From assembly GCA_902760345.1 (NCBI GenBank), contig CACWFY010000044.1, forward strand, positions 1 to 34,259: DNA of 34,259 nt, in the 5' to 3' direction. The notes beneath the pieces are model-generated. The model had not been told where the DNA came from. It saw nothing but the letters and a program-made list of their open reading frames with translations, and did no database searches. The first letter of the stretch is position 1, and each line of letters opens with the position of its first letter. The position numbers were made by a program, and so were the translations under genes. Below, one piece after another: positions 1-5,918 of this stretch. The DNA comes from an uncultured Bacteroidales bacterium. GTDB taxonomy: Bacteria; Bacteroidota; Bacteroidia; Bacteroidales; Bacteroidaceae.

Positions 1-79
1 AAAAATTCTTGTCATAATCTTTTTCTTTTTAATTAATCAATAATTTTCTTTTGGATTGTCTCGGCCAAGATTCCACGAG

Positions 80-87
80 CAAAGGTA
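80..87 (-). promoter_or_regulatory. Putative -7 promoter element for a gene beyond the left edge
   Basis: On the minus strand this reads TACCTTTG, matching the Bacteroidetes -7 consensus TAnnTTTG. It lies just downstream of the minus-strand terminator, so it would start a new transcript that leaves the window at position 1. No TTG element is at the ideal 19-20 nt distance; the nearest is about 24 nt away. The gene it would serve is not in the window. Confidence 0.4.
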
Positions 88-91
88 GGCA

Positions 92-126
92 CAAAAAAAG
101 GGCGACGGAAGCAATCTTCCATCGCC
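92..126 (-). terminator. Intrinsic terminator after the S24 peptidase gene
   Basis: On the minus strand, an 11-bp stem (GGCGATGGAAG with CTTCCGTCGCC, one G-T wobble, loop ATTG) is followed by CC and a run of eight T. It sits about 105 nt after the stop codon of the S24 peptidase gene and is a textbook rho-independent terminator. Confidence 0.8.
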
Positions 127-243
127 TTAGAGTTTTTCAGAGTTTTACTTGGAGTTTTCAGAGTTTTTGCCTTTTTTCGGCAAAAACTCCTAAAAAATCG
201 GGGCCTTTTTCAGAGTTTTTTCAGAGTTTTTTCAGAGTTTATC
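127..243. repeat. Short CAGAGTTT direct repeats plus a perfect hairpin
   Basis: The octamer CAGAGTTT occurs at 138, 159, 211, 222 and 233, with near copies at 128 and 151. The last three are spaced exactly 11 bp apart as a tandem of CAGAGTTTTTT, and the S24 gene stop codon lies inside the last copy. Between the groups is a perfect 11-bp inverted repeat (GAGTTTTTGCC, 161-171, with its complement at 179-189; 7-nt loop). No T-run follows the hairpin on either strand, so it is not a classical terminator. Function unknown. Confidence 0.7.
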
Positions 244-1128
244 CAAATAACTCCTAAACTCCGTTTCGCTCATCGTCAGCAAACGTGTTGTTTTTTCGGC
301 TATCGACTTATAGTTTCTGAAGCGCTTACCCTTCACAGGCGCATTCAGCTCGTCCCATCTGCCGACACGCTTCGTAAAGCTGGCAACAGCCATCACCTGC
401 ATCTCTGCCTCCTTGGGCAGATGCTGATGGTAGGGAAGCACGTTTTTCACCATACCGCAAAAGATGTCATATCCCTTCTCGGGGATTAACAGCTCGTCTA
501 TGAAGCTGCGGCATACGGCATACCACAGACGCCCCACCTTGATCTCAGCACCAATAATCTTGATGACACGCCTCACGCGCTGTTCGCTGATCTTTGGCTC
601 GTCGTCATAGCGGGCCTTGGTCTCCTCGACGATGCTCCTCATAGCACGGCCTGGCACACGCGGCAGAGGTTTGAAAACCTCTTTGACCACACCACACAGA
701 TAAACACCCTCCGTCTCCTCATCCAGACGTATCACCCTGTACCGATCCTTCTCCTGACGGTTTTGAGGCACAAGCCACGGTGTGCCGTCATCGTCAACAT
801 AGTAGCTCTTCACCGTACACTCCATGCCGATAGCAACCACCACAATGTCACCCTCATGTGGCGAAGCAAGCACCGCCATCTTTACGATGTCGCCGTCTTC
901 TATACCTGCGTCAATCATCGAGTTGCCGCTAACACGCACCATCATCTCGTTGCTTAACGAAAATAGCGCTTTGGGCACCAACGTCATATCTGCCGGTATC
1001 TGGCCCGGATCAATGGGGTTGCCAGCATGCACCGATTCGTATACAGGTATCGGCGTGTCGCACAACTGAGGTTGCCAACCAGCCTTCTCCAGTATCTCAA
1101 GAACTTCTTTCAATTCTTTGTCTTCCAT
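232..1128 (-). CDS. S24/LexA-like peptidase-domain protein
   Basis: 298-residue protein whose N-terminal half resembles the LexA/UmuD/CI autoprotease domain (peptidase S24). The serine of the catalytic dyad is visible in VSGNSMIDAGI (Ser70), followed by GDIVVV and the lysine in TVKSYY (Lys107), at the spacing expected for the family. There is no obvious N-terminal helix-turn-helix; the first 40 residues are short and acidic. The C-terminal 150 residues are basic and helical, with no domain I recognise. LexA-like proteins self-cleave in response to RecA filaments; whether this one does so cannot be told from sequence. The gene follows the BspA-like pseudogene on the same strand across a 110-bp spacer full of hairpins, and a good terminator follows it. 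It could be an unusual repressor or a processing peptidase. Confidence 0.8.
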   Translation of the reverse strand: MEDKELKEVLEILEKAGWQPQLCDTPIPVYESVHAGNPIDPGQIPADMTLVPKALFSLSNEMMVRVSGNSMIDAGIEDGDIVKMAVLASPHEGDIVVVAIGMECTVKSYYVDDDGTPWLVPQNRQEKDRYRVIRLDEETEGVYLCGVVKEVFKPLPRVPGRAMRSIVEETKARYDDEPKISEQRVRRVIKIIGAEIKVGRLWYAVCRSFIDELLIPEKGYDIFCGMVKNVLPYHQHLPKEAEMQVMAVASFTKRVGRWDELNAPVKGKRFRNYKSIAEKTTRLLTMSETEFRSYLDKL

Positions 1129-1137
1129 AGCTTTTTA

Positions 1138-1237
1138 TATTACTGCACACGGGACAGTCCCCCTGTGCACTTATTTCAAAGTACACATTAGGGTCGGTTC
1201 TCGTGTGTACTTGGAAGTGAGAACAAACTCTCACTTC
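1138..1237 (-). promoter_or_regulatory. Three successive hairpins between the BspA-like gene and the S24 gene
   Basis: Three inverted repeats are packed into this spacer. GAAGTGAGA (1214-1222) pairs with TCTCACTTC (1229-1237), starting 2 nt after the BspA-like stop codon. GTACACA (1181-1187) pairs with TGTGTAC (1204-1210), enclosing GGGTCGGTTC. TGCACA (1144-1149) pairs with TGTGCA (1164-1169), enclosing GGGACAGTCCC. None is followed by a T-run. The first could be the 3' end structure of the BspA-like transcript. The other two carry the palindromic core that recurs at 29471, 32520 and 34144. Confidence 0.5.
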
Positions 1238-1239
1238 AC

Positions 1240-3179
1240 TCACTTAATCACGACCTTGACTGACTTCTGGCCAATCTTTACGATGGCGATGGAGCCAGGC
1301 TGTAGGTTCGTATTGATAGTTGCTGCACCACTTTGACTGATAGCTGAACCAGCCTGAGTGCCATTGATGCCATACACATTGACCTGCGTGCCTTCATCTA
1401 CACCCTGCACCTTGATGCTACCTCCCTCGCTCTGAATCAGCACGGCCTGAGCAGGGATGTTAGCTATGCGGTTGGATGTACCTTCTGTCTTGGGCTGTTG
1501 GTCTATCCAGCAGAGCGTAGCTGTTGCCGTTTCAGAGTTCTCATAGCCCAACTTAGCGGCATAGACGCTGATGTTATAGGTCACACCCAGCTGCACCTCA
1601 TTTCCGCTTCCAGCCTTGATGTCCGTATCGGTTATGGAGTATTGGCAAGTAGCACCTTCTGTAGCGCAGCTAAACGTCAGTTTTCCATTCTCATAGCTGA
1701 TGGTAGGCTTTTCGCATTTCTGTGGTTCAGGTGTTGGAGGTTGTGGTGTATCACCACTAGGTCCCACTCCTTCCTCTATGAAAAAGAAGTCTTTCCAACC
1801 ACCAGTTGCCTTATACTTATCTATAGTACCCTTCGGAACATATAGCGTTGCGTTATTGAATGTGTTTTGTGTAAAAGTTCTTGAATCCGATGTCTTTCCT
1901 GTTATCGTAAACGGATTCTCTATCAAAGAAATGACAGTTGGAATATCGACTCCATCGAACGCTTTATCTCCAATGCTCGTCACACTATTGGGGATAGTGA
2001 CGGAAGTAAGCTTAGAGCAACCAAAGAACGCATAAGTTCCAATGCTCGTCACACTATTGGGAATGGTGATGGAGGTAAGGCCAGAGCAACCAGAGAACGC
2101 AGAATTTCCAATGCTCGTCACACTATTGGGGATAGTGACGGAAGTAAGCTTAGAGCAACCAAAGAACGCATAAGTTCCAATGCTCGTCACACTATTGGGG
2201 ATGGTGACGGAGGTAAGCTTGGAGCAATTAGCGAACGCATTAATTCCAATGCTCGTCACACTATTGGGGATGGTGACGGAGGTAAGGCCAGAGCCATAGA
2301 ACGCATAATTTCCAATGCTCGTCACACTATTGGGAATGGTGATGGAGGTAAGGCCAGAGCAACCATAGAACGCACTACTCCCAATGCTCGTCACACTATT
2401 GGGGATGGTGACGGAGGTAAGGCCAGAGCAATTATAGAACGTACTACTTCCAATGCTCGTCACACTATTGGGGATGGTGACAGAGGTAAGGCCTGAGCAT
2501 TCACGGAACGCATAATTTCCAATGCTCGTCACGCCACTACCAATGGTGACGGAGGTAAGGCCAGAGCAATAAGAGAACGCACTACTTCCAATGCTCGTCA
2601 CGCTATTGCCGATAGTGACGGAGGTAAGGCCGGAGCAATTAGCGAACGCAGAATTTCCAATGCTCGTCACACTGTTGGGGATAATTAGGTTTGTGATTTC
2701 TGTATCCTCGTCACTATAAATATGTTTAGCATAATATAAAGGATTAGAGTAAGAACCATCGAACTTGATTCCGCACCATGCTGCTATACATAATTTCCAA
2801 TGCTCGTCACACTGTTGGGGATGGTGACGGAGGTAAGGCCAGAGCAATAATAGAACGCATAATCTCCAATGCTCGTCACACTATTGCCGATGGTGACGGA
2901 GGTAAGGCCAAAGCATTCACAGAACGCATAATTTCCAATGCTCGTCACCTTGCGTGTCCTGTTCATGTAGGTTACTTCCTCAGGTATAGCGACATCGCCT
3001 TGATATTCATTTGAATAAGAGTCATAATTGCTACCACGGAACGTAACCTGCAATTCCGTACCATTGTTAAAGTAGTTGTAATAAATGGTAACACCATCGG
3101 CATTCTGAACTTCGATGTCGTGTGCACTAGCTACCAAAGGTAGCAAAATCATTGCGAATAAAAGTAATTGTTTTTTCAT
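1240..3179 (-). pseudogene. BspA-like leucine-rich-repeat surface protein, frameshifted
   Basis: The reading starts at 3179 with a clear signal peptide ([19 protein letters not shown]), chosen over an upstream in-frame ATG at 3233. A short N-terminal domain and three 23-residue LRR_5 (BspA/TpLRR) repeats follow, and the frame then stops at 2784. A second frame, open from before 2784 down to 1240, continues with a WCGIKF linker, about 11 more repeats, a C-terminal domain (CEKPTISYENGKLTFSC and onward) and a tail like those on secreted Bacteroidetes proteins (IAIVKIGQKSVKVVIK). At the junction (about 2775-2790) the end of a repeat, IGNY, is fused out of frame to AAWCGIKF. In the two sister genes about 20 residues separate these motifs, so this looks like a short deletion plus frameshift. 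Such proteins are generally surface adhesins or ligand binders. It may be inactive, phase-variable or an assembly error. Confidence 0.8.
1935..2690 (-). repeat. Tandem 69-bp coding repeats (about 11 units)
   Basis: The DNA repeats with a 69-bp period, each unit encoding one 23-residue LRR_5 repeat of the form [20 protein letters not shown]. Blocks such as GGAGGTAAGGCCAGAGCA and CCAATGCTCGTCACACTATT recur almost identically from unit to unit. One unit is a codon short (AFYGSG instead of AFxxCSG, near 2300). Three more units lie at 2784-2970 beyond the frameshift. The near identity implies recent duplication or gene conversion and makes the array prone to recombination. Confidence 0.85.
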
Positions 3180-3312
3180 ATTACTATTTGTTTTAAAATT
3201 AGTATTCAATAAAGGTCTCGCCGTCCCACTCATCGTCGATGGTGAGGGAGGAAGAAGGGTGTTTCCGTGTATTTCCGTGCTTCATAAGCGTGGGTTTTAT
3301 TGTAATATGTGG

Positions 3313-3343
3313 CAAAGATATATAAATTTCTCTACATCTACAA
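3313..3343 (-). promoter_or_regulatory. Promoter of the BspA-like pseudogene
   Basis: On the minus strand, TTG (3341-3343) is followed after 20 nt by TATCTTTG (3313-3320), matching the Bacteroidetes housekeeping promoter. Transcription would begin near 3305, giving a leader of about 125 nt that holds two close copies of CACGGAAA. Confidence 0.7.
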
Positions 3344-3903
3344 GAAATCACCTTTTTTTTAGCGTTTTTATATGACTGGAACTGGAGTCCTTTTGGTACC
3401 ATAACCTAAATTGTCTGACACAATAGGGTCTAACCTTGCAAAGTATTCATGTATTCATTTATGACAAGAAGGTTTTTCAAAGTTGTGAAGTCATTGTCTG
3501 GATATAAGTTGTGAAGTCGTTGTCTGGATATAAAAAGAGGACACTAGTGTCTATTAAATTCCGTTAAATTGAAATATAACTCTTTCATGCACAACATAAT
3601 AAGTTCCGAAAACCTTGTCGCACTTTTGAAATGCGAACCTTTGCATCCAAATCAAATTTGGTATATATATGCATTTCGGGCAGTACGTTTTTACTCAGTG
3701 ACACAAGGGACTTCAGTACCAATGACACCAGCGAGATTATACGGGCTGCAAACTTCTACCGATACATCGTGGCATTGCCGCTCATGGCTGTCCTCTTTGG
3801 AATCAAGGCCACAGACAGAGTCAAGAGCTTCTAAGCCTAAACTTTTAACATATTTTACATGTAGGAATCTGCACACTTTTCTTACCGGCTCAGGCAATCT
3901 TCG
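3344..3903. other. Spacer without a convincing gene
   Basis: About 560 bp between divergent transcription units. It contains a 26-bp direct repeat (see 3480-3531) and an AT-rich 5' half. A possible short plus-strand frame at 3631-3834 encodes 67 residues and ends with a membrane-helix-like stretch (YRYIVALPLMAVLFGIK). It has no recognisable family and may be the relic of a membrane-protein gene, so I do not call it a gene. Confidence 0.4.
3480..3531. repeat. Tandem 26-bp direct repeat
   Basis: Two adjacent copies of a 26-bp unit beginning AAGTTGTGAAGTC and ending TGTCTGGATAT, at 3480-3505 and 3506-3531, differing at one base (CATT versus CGTT). It lies in a gene-free stretch and its role is unknown. 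Confidence 0.8.
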
Positions 3904-3911
3904 TACCTTTG
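3904..3911 (+). promoter_or_regulatory. -7 promoter element for the HU-like genes
   Basis: TACCTTTG matches TAnnTTTG and lies 66 bp upstream of the first HU-like start codon. The -33 region (TTTTC near 3878) is a poor match. Confidence 0.55.
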
Positions 3912-3976
3912 CTAACGTCAATTGACACACGTGAGATTAACTAACATTTATCGTCTAACTAACTTATTATTACATT

Positions 3977-4450
3977 ATGGCAACAAAAAAGATTCCTTTC
4001 CAGTATTATCTGGTGCAAGACCACTCGAGCAACCCGCGCAAGAGTGGCAAGTGGTACGGACGCCGATTCATGCCCACCACGCTGGGCACGCGCGGACTGG
4101 CACAACACATGATGAACCACGGCGTGATAGCCGAGCGCTCGGAGATCGAGGACGTGCTGAACGGACTGGTGACGTGTATACCCGAACTGCTGAAGCAGGG
4201 GGTGAACGTGAAGCTGCAGGGCCTGGGCACCTTCCGTGCAACGCTGACCAGCCGTGGCGCAGAGAGCGCCGAGGCGTACTCGGTGCAGAAGCACGTCCGT
4301 GGCGTGAACATGCGCTTCTGTCCGGACAGCACGAACCTGGACAACATGACGTCGAAGAAGTTCAAGAACGAGTGCTCGATGGTCTGCGTCGGCTACGACG
4401 ACAACGGCACCATCAAACCCACGTCGGCATACGTTGCTCCGCAACCGTAA
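3977..4450 (+). CDS. HU family DNA-binding protein (HU-HIG type), copy 1
   Basis: 157-residue protein of the Bacteroidetes HU/IHF-like class with an extra N-terminal segment. Typical features are the opening IPFQYYLVQDHSSNPRKSGK, the helix LAQHMMNHG, and the HU-like core ELLKQGVNVKLQGLGTFRAT, in which the G-L-G-T-F turn precedes the DNA-binding arms (residues about 70-85). It probably acts as a nucleoid-associated, DNA-bending protein. It is followed after 50 bp by a paralogue, then by a smalltalk micro-protein gene, a common trio in Bacteroides and Prevotella (established knowledge). The start ATG follows AT-rich sequence without a Shine-Dalgarno, as usual for this phylum. Confidence 0.9.
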   Translation: MATKKIPFQYYLVQDHSSNPRKSGKWYGRRFMPTTLGTRGLAQHMMNHGVIAERSEIEDVLNGLVTCIPELLKQGVNVKLQGLGTFRATLTSRGAESAEAYSVQKHVRGVNMRFCPDSTNLDNMTSKKFKNECSMVCVGYDDNGTIKPTSAYVAPQP

Positions 4451-4500
4451 GGCTGAAAACAAAAACAAAAAAAACATGTATAACTAAAAAAATTACGATT

Positions 4501-4998
4501 ATGGCAGAAAATGTACAAATGAAACTTCCTTACGTTCTGCGTAGGAACACATCGAGTAACCCCCGCATGTCGGGCAAGTATTACGGTCGGGTATGGGAAA
4601 AGAACCTGCTGGACACCCGCGGTCTGGCCGACCACATGGTAGAGCACGGCATCGTGCGCAACAACAGCAAGGTGTATACCATCCTGTCGAAGCTGCAGGA
4701 GTGCATCCCCGAGCTGCTGTCGCAGGGCGTCGGCGTGAAGCTGGACGGGCTGGGAACGTTCTACCCCTCGATGACGTCGAAGGGCGTCAGCGACCCGACG
4801 AAGTATGTCGCCGGCAAGCACATCACCGGCATCCACATCCGCATACGCCCGTGGTCGGAGAAGGTGGGCAACCTGACGTCGAAGGCGCTGCTCAGCCAGT
4901 GTGAGCTGGAGTATGTCGGCGAGGTGGAGACCATCACCGTCAACAACAAGAAAAAGATCGTGCTGCACCGACCAAGCGGTGAAGAGGAAGAGGGTTAA
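4501..4998 (+). CDS. HU family DNA-binding protein (HU-HIG type), copy 2
   Basis: 165-residue paralogue of the preceding gene. Shared features include the N-terminal SSNPRMSGKYYGR, TRGLADHMVEHGI, and ELLSQGVGVKLDGLGTFYPS with the HU glycine-rich turn. The C-terminus differs and ends in an acidic run (EEEEG). An in-frame upstream extension to 3922 is open only because it overlaps copy 1 in another frame; the ATG at 4501 matches the family start. Both copies have strongly GC-rich third positions, like the housekeeping genes, so they do not look recently acquired. Likely role: nucleoid or DNA-architecture protein. Confidence 0.9.
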   Translation: MAENVQMKLPYVLRRNTSSNPRMSGKYYGRVWEKNLLDTRGLADHMVEHGIVRNNSKVYTILSKLQECIPELLSQGVGVKLDGLGTFYPSMTSKGVSDPTKYVAGKHITGIHIRIRPWSEKVGNLTSKALLSQCELEYVGEVETITVNNKKKIVLHRPSGEEEEG

Positions 4999-5025
4999 AC
5001 GGTGGGCCTTCGGGCCCAACCGTTT
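4995..5025 (+). terminator. GC-rich hairpin after the HU-like pair
   Basis: A stem formed by AAACGGTGGGC and GCCCAACCGTTT with one bulge and a CTTCGG-type stable loop starts at the stop codon of the second HU gene. Only a short TTT follows, so termination may be partial and let transcription reach the small ORF at 5067. Confidence 0.55.
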
Positions 5026-5066
5026 AAAATTGAGAAAATGAGAAATTGAGAATTGAAAAATGAGAA

Positions 5067-5177
5067 ATGATGAAAAAGAGGATCATTGAGATTGCGGTGA
5101 AGATGCTAGTAGCCGCACTCACCGCCTTCCTGACGGCCATCACCACAACTTCGTGTATGGGCCGTGGACCATTCTGA
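5067..5177 (+). CDS. Smalltalk-type micro-protein (about 35 residues)
   Basis: The frame from ATG 5067, with a second ATG at 5070, encodes 35-36 residues: a KKRIIEIAVK start, one hydrophobic helix (MLVAALTAFLTAITTTSC) and a short MGRGPF tail. This is the pattern of the Bacteroidetes 'smalltalk protein' family, a tiny protein of unknown function typically found just downstream of HU-like DNA-binding genes, as here (established knowledge, recalled). The hydrophobic helix ending in TTTSC suggests membrane association or even a lipobox-like cysteine (inference). The usual amidase neighbour is absent. It is flanked on both sides by low-complexity ATTGAGA repeats. Confidence 0.75.
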   Translation: MMKKRIIEIAVKMLVAALTAFLTAITTTSCMGRGPF

Positions 5178-5230
5178 GATTGAGAGATTGAGAGATTGAG
5201 AAATTGAAGATTGGAAAACTCAAAAACAGA

Positions 5231-5263
5231 AAACATCCTGTGAGAAGTTCACAGGATGTTTTT
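5231..5263 (+). terminator. Intrinsic terminator after the smalltalk ORF
   Basis: ACATCCTGTGA (5233-5243) pairs perfectly with TCACAGGATGT (5249-5259) around a 5-nt loop, followed by a T-run. On the opposite strand it is followed by TTTTCTGTTTTTG, so it can also terminate the tRNA transcript coming from the right. Confidence 0.85.
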
Positions 5264-5265
5264 CG

Positions 5266-5339
5266 TAGCGGGAGGGGGACCCGAACCCTCGACCTCCGGA
5301 TTATGAATCCGACGCTCTAACCAGCTGAGCTACCCCGCC
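5266..5339 (-). tRNA. tRNA-Met (anticodon CAT)
   Basis: On the minus strand the cloverleaf is clear: acceptor GGCGGGG with TCCCGCT (wobble pairs at both ends), TA at positions 8-9, D-arm GCTC/GAGC, anticodon stem TCGGA/TCCGG with loop TTCATAA (anticodon CAT at plus 5303-5305), variable AGGTC, T-loop TTCGGGT. The T-stem has one A-C mismatch. CCA is not encoded. CAT is used by elongator Met, initiator Met and lysidine-modified Ile2 tRNAs; elongator Met seems most likely but I cannot fully exclude Ile2. Confidence 0.88.
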
Positions 5340-5360
5340 ATGATTGCTTTTAAGCGGGTG

Positions 5361-5390
5361 CAAAGGTAATACAATCTTTTTAATTACCAA
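5361..5390 (-). promoter_or_regulatory. tRNA-Met promoter
   Basis: Minus strand TTG (5388-5390), 19-nt spacer, TACCTTTG (5361-5368). The -7 element is about 22 nt upstream of the tRNA 5' end. Confidence 0.75.
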
Positions 5391-5410
5391 AACTTTTTCT
5401 GAAAAAATCG

Positions 5411-5439
5411 TTGTGTTTGTGTTTTTTTTTGTATTTTTG
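5411..5439 (+). promoter_or_regulatory. Promoter of the START-like gene
   Basis: TTG (5411-5413), 18-nt spacer, TATTTTTG (5432-5439), 43 bp upstream of the start codon at 5483. It is divergent from the tRNA promoter. Confidence 0.65.
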
Positions 5440-5482
5440 CACCATCAAAAAGAGCAAGAATAGCAATTGAAACGGATAGGCT

Positions 5483-5887
5483 ATGCAAAAAATAACGATT
5501 GAATACCCGCTATCAACGCGTTCGCCCAAAATAGTATGGGACATGATCAGTAATGCCGCAGGCTTGCAGAAATGGCTCGCCGACAAGGTGGTGGAGGAGG
5601 CCGGAGGCGACATGATGACATTCACCTGGGGACAGCCGTGGACTGAGCGCGACACGAAGCAGTCGCGCATATTGGACATGAAACAGTTCAACTATATACG
5701 TATGCTGTGGGACTATCACGAGGATACGCCCGAGGCGTACTGGGAGATGCGTATAGAACAAAGCGACGTGACGGGCTTGCTGAGCCTGCTGATTACCGAC
5801 TTTGCCTCAGACGACGAAGAAGAGTCAGATCTTCGCGGCATCTGGGACGACAATTTGGAGCGCCTGCACCGCGTCAGTGGACTGTGA
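5483..5887 (+). CDS. START-like domain protein (SRPBCC fold)
   Basis: 134-residue protein with the signature of the Bacteroidetes START-like (AHSA1/SRPBCC-related) family: IEYPLSTRSPKIVWDMISNA at the N-terminus, GLQKWLADKV, then alternating strands (MMTFTWG, YIRMLWDY, EAYWEMRIE) and a C-terminal helix (LRGIWDDNLERLHRV). The fold makes a hydrophobic pocket for lipids or other small ligands; no ligand is known for this group. It is followed 31 bp later by an LptF/LptG-type permease. The co-occurrence suggests, but does not prove, a link to envelope lipid handling. Confidence 0.85.
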   Translation: MQKITIEYPLSTRSPKIVWDMISNAAGLQKWLADKVVEEAGGDMMTFTWGQPWTERDTKQSRILDMKQFNYIRMLWDYHEDTPEAYWEMRIEQSDVTGLLSLLITDFASDDEEESDLRGIWDDNLERLHRVSGL

Positions 5888-5918
5888 GAAGGTGAGAGGG
5901 TGAGAAGGTGAGAGACAA

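Noticed and set aside
1935-2960. CRISPR-like regular repeats
   Set aside because: The 69-bp units have no unique spacers and encode 23-residue leucine-rich repeats in frame.
3569-3930. Overlapping short frames on both strands
   Set aside because: No family features and the frames conflict; at most a relic, described under the spacer.
3922-4500. N-terminal extension of the second HU-like protein
   Set aside because: It overlaps the first HU gene out of frame; the ATG at 4501 matches the family.
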